From contig JAHFPO010000132.1 of the NCBI GenBank assembly GCA_023266695.1, forward strand, positions 1 to 6,195: a DNA stretch of 6,195 nt. The letters are read 5' to 3'. The notes under the pieces are model-generated. The model saw nothing but the letters and a program-made list of their open reading frames with translations. It made no database searches and was not told the origin of the DNA. The translations under genes and the position numbers were made by a program. Positions 4,987 to 6,195 of this stretch are shown piece by piece (positions within the stretch are counted from its first letter, which is position 1; each line of letters begins with the position of its first letter). This DNA comes from Hyphomicrobiales bacterium (GTDB taxonomy: Bacteria > Pseudomonadota > Alphaproteobacteria > Rhizobiales > Xanthobacteraceae).

Positions 4987-5864
4987 TCAAGGGAATTGCC
5001 GGAGTGCTCGCCGTGCTCGTGGCGCTTGCTGCGGTCGCCGGCTATAGCTCGGTGTTCTTCGTCCACCAGACCCAACAGGCGCTGGTGCTCCGATTGGGCG
5101 AGCCGATCCGCATCGTCTCCGAGGCGGGGCTGCAATTCAAGGCGCCCATGGTCGACGCCGTGGTCTATATCGACAAGCGCATCCTCGACCTCGAAAATTC
5201 CTCGCAAGAACTCATCGCTTCCGACCAGAAGCGGCTCGTGGTCGATGCCTTCGCGCGCTACAAGATCATCGAGCCGTTGAAGTTCTACCAGTCGGTCGGC
5301 ACCATCGATGGCGCCAATTCCCGCCTCGCCACCGTGCTCAATTCGTCGCTCCGGCGCGTGCTCGGCGAGGCGAGCTTGATCCAGGTGGTGCGCGACGAAC
5401 GCGCGGTCCTGATGGGCCGCATCCGCGAGCAAGCCAATCGCGAAGCCGGCAACTTCGGCATCACCGTCATCGACGTGCGCATCCGCCGCGCCGATCTGCC
5501 CGAGGTCAACAGCCAGGCGGTGTTTCAGCGCATGCAGACCGAGCGCCAGCGCGAGGCGGCCGAGATCCGCGCCGGCGGCGCCCAGCTCGCGCAGACCATC
5601 CGCGCGCGCGCCGACCGCGACGTGACCGTATTGATCGCGGACGCGACCTCGACGGGCGAAAAGGTCCGCGGCGAGGGCGACGGCGAACGCAACCGCATCT
5701 TCGCCGATGCATTCAACCGGGATGTCGATTTCTTCGGTTTCTACCGCTCCATGCAGGCCTACGAGGCCGGCCTGAAGCACAACGACACCCGCCTCCTGCT
5801 CGCGCCGGACTCCGACTTCTTCCGCTATTTCAACAATTCGGCCGGACGGACGGGGGCAAAGTAA
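4983..5864 (+). CDS. hflC: HflC, subunit of the FtsH-modulating SPFH complex
   Basis: This is the partner of HflK in the inner-membrane HflKC complex that controls FtsH access to membrane protein substrates. In spite of some older annotations as a protease, the family has no known peptidase activity. The 293-residue product has an N-terminal membrane anchor (about 4-26) followed by the SPFH domain, with the typical VHQTQQALVLRLGEPIR (27-43) and AGLQFKAPMVDAVVYIDKRI (48-67). Family blocks near 155-200 (AGNFGITVIDVRIRRADLP, then QRMQTERQREAAEIRAGG) and 230-265 (GEGDGERNRIFADAFNRD, then FFGFYRSMQAYE) are present. It is shorter than E. coli HflC (334). Its ATG overlaps the hflK stop, and the next gene follows after 9 bp, so all three are likely one operon. 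Confidence 0.96.
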   Translation: MIKGIAGVLAVLVALAAVAGYSSVFFVHQTQQALVLRLGEPIRIVSEAGLQFKAPMVDAVVYIDKRILDLENSSQELIASDQKRLVVDAFARYKIIEPLKFYQSVGTIDGANSRLATVLNSSLRRVLGEASLIQVVRDERAVLMGRIREQANREAGNFGITVIDVRIRRADLPEVNSQAVFQRMQTERQREAAEIRAGGAQLAQTIRARADRDVTVLIADATSTGEKVRGEGDGERNRIFADAFNRDVDFFGFYRSMQAYEAGLKHNDTRLLLAPDSDFFRYFNNSAGRTGAK

Positions 5865-5873
5865 TCCCGTTCG

Positions 5874-6059
5874 ATGCAGGATTTTCTGGTCGCGCTCGGG
5901 CTCGTGCTGGTGATCGAGGGACTCTCCTTTGCCGCCTTCCCCGGCGCCTTGCGCCGCGCTATGGCGAAGTTGATGGAAGCTCCCGAGGCTCAGTTGCGGA
6001 CGGCGGGTTTCATCGCCGCCCTCTTCGGCCTCCTGGTGGTCTGGCTGGTGCGCGGTTGA
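5874..6059 (+). CDS. DUF2065/YjeT-like two-helix membrane protein
   Basis: The 61-residue product begins MQDFLVALGLVLVIEGL and has two hydrophobic segments, about 4-23 and 43-59, joined by a basic loop (ALRRAMAKLMEAPEAQLR). Length, the MxDFLxALGLxLVIEGL-type start and the FPxxxRRxM pattern match the DUF2065 family, of which E. coli YjeT is a member. YjeT also lies directly downstream of hflC in E. coli, so the context agrees. Its function is unknown; a link to HflKC/FtsH is inferred only from the conserved position. It starts 9 bp after the hflC stop, with no strong Shine-Dalgarno sequence, suggesting coupled translation. Confidence 0.87.
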   Translation: MQDFLVALGLVLVIEGLSFAAFPGALRRAMAKLMEAPEAQLRTAGFIAALFGLLVVWLVRG

Positions 6060-6152
6060 ACGCCTCGAGACACGGGTCACGATCACGAACGCGGGAGCGT
6101 TTCCGGTCGTCGCTTTTCCGCCGGAATCGCGCCCCAGTGGAAAGGAAGGCGG

Positions 6153-6195
6153 ATGGCTCTTGCGCCGATCCGGAGTCCGGCGCAGCTTGCCGCAA
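6153..6195 (+). CDS. Start of a gene cut by the window end
   Basis: An ATG at 6153 opens a frame that runs off the end (MALAPIRSPAQLAA, 14 residues visible). GGAAGG at 6144-6149 gives it a good ribosome binding site, and it lies 93 bp downstream of the DUF2065 gene on the same strand. In many alphaproteobacteria a Do/DegP-like periplasmic serine protease follows hflKC; that identity is inferred from synteny only, since too little protein is visible to recognise a family or even a full signal peptide. Confidence 0.4.
   Translation, partial: MALAPIRSPAQLAA

Noticed and set aside
4911..6086. Minus-strand open frame of 391 codons opposite hflC and the DUF2065 gene
   Set aside because: It covers two firmly identified genes in antisense and has no family resemblance.
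6088..6101. AACGC-GGGA-GCGTT hairpin after the DUF2065 gene as a terminator
   Set aside because: The stem has only 5 bp and no U-run follows; the downstream gene may be read through.

Overview
The window looks like chromosomal DNA from a high-GC alphaproteobacterium, most likely of the order Hyphomicrobiales (the Bradyrhizobium/Rhodopseudomonas/Xanthobacteraceae neighbourhood). This rests on the protein flavour: an HflK starting MPWKNQ with a Gly/Trp-rich N-terminus, an RHH_4-type ribbon-helix-helix protein, an alphaproteobacterial-style FumC, and Spy/CpxP-like LTXXQ proteins. No mobile element, CRISPR array, tRNA or rRNA was seen.

Left part (1-1531, all minus strand): two tandem, clearly homologous genes for small exported Spy/CpxP-like (LTXXQ motif) proteins. 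Each has its own ribosome binding site and its own rho-independent terminator, and the two terminators have nearly the same stem. The upstream copy (756-1367) carries a His/Met/Asp-rich tail that suggests metal binding. Its promoter region has a near-perfect 20-bp tandem repeat lying directly against a plausible -35 box, plus a 16-bp dyad further upstream. The downstream copy (64-615) has a dyad inside a possible stress-type promoter.

Middle part (1532-3716): fumC (class II fumarase, minus strand), then about 520 bp in which I recognise no gene, then a divergent (plus strand) gene for a 90-residue RHH_4 ribbon-helix-helix protein.

Right part (3717-6195, plus strand): a well-formed sigma-70-like promoter drives hflK-hflC (ATGA overlap) followed closely by a DUF2065/YjeT-like two-helix membrane protein. 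The start of another gene is cut by the window end; by synteny it could be a Do/DegP-like periplasmic protease. HflK and HflC form the membrane SPFH complex that modulates the FtsH protease, so this side is a membrane protein quality-control operon.

Overall the window combines envelope-stress chaperone-like genes, a TCA-cycle housekeeping gene and the HflKC module. I see no convincing new system. The most useful leads are regulatory: the tandem-repeat promoter of the metal-tailed LTXXQ gene, and the paralogous pair with matching terminators.
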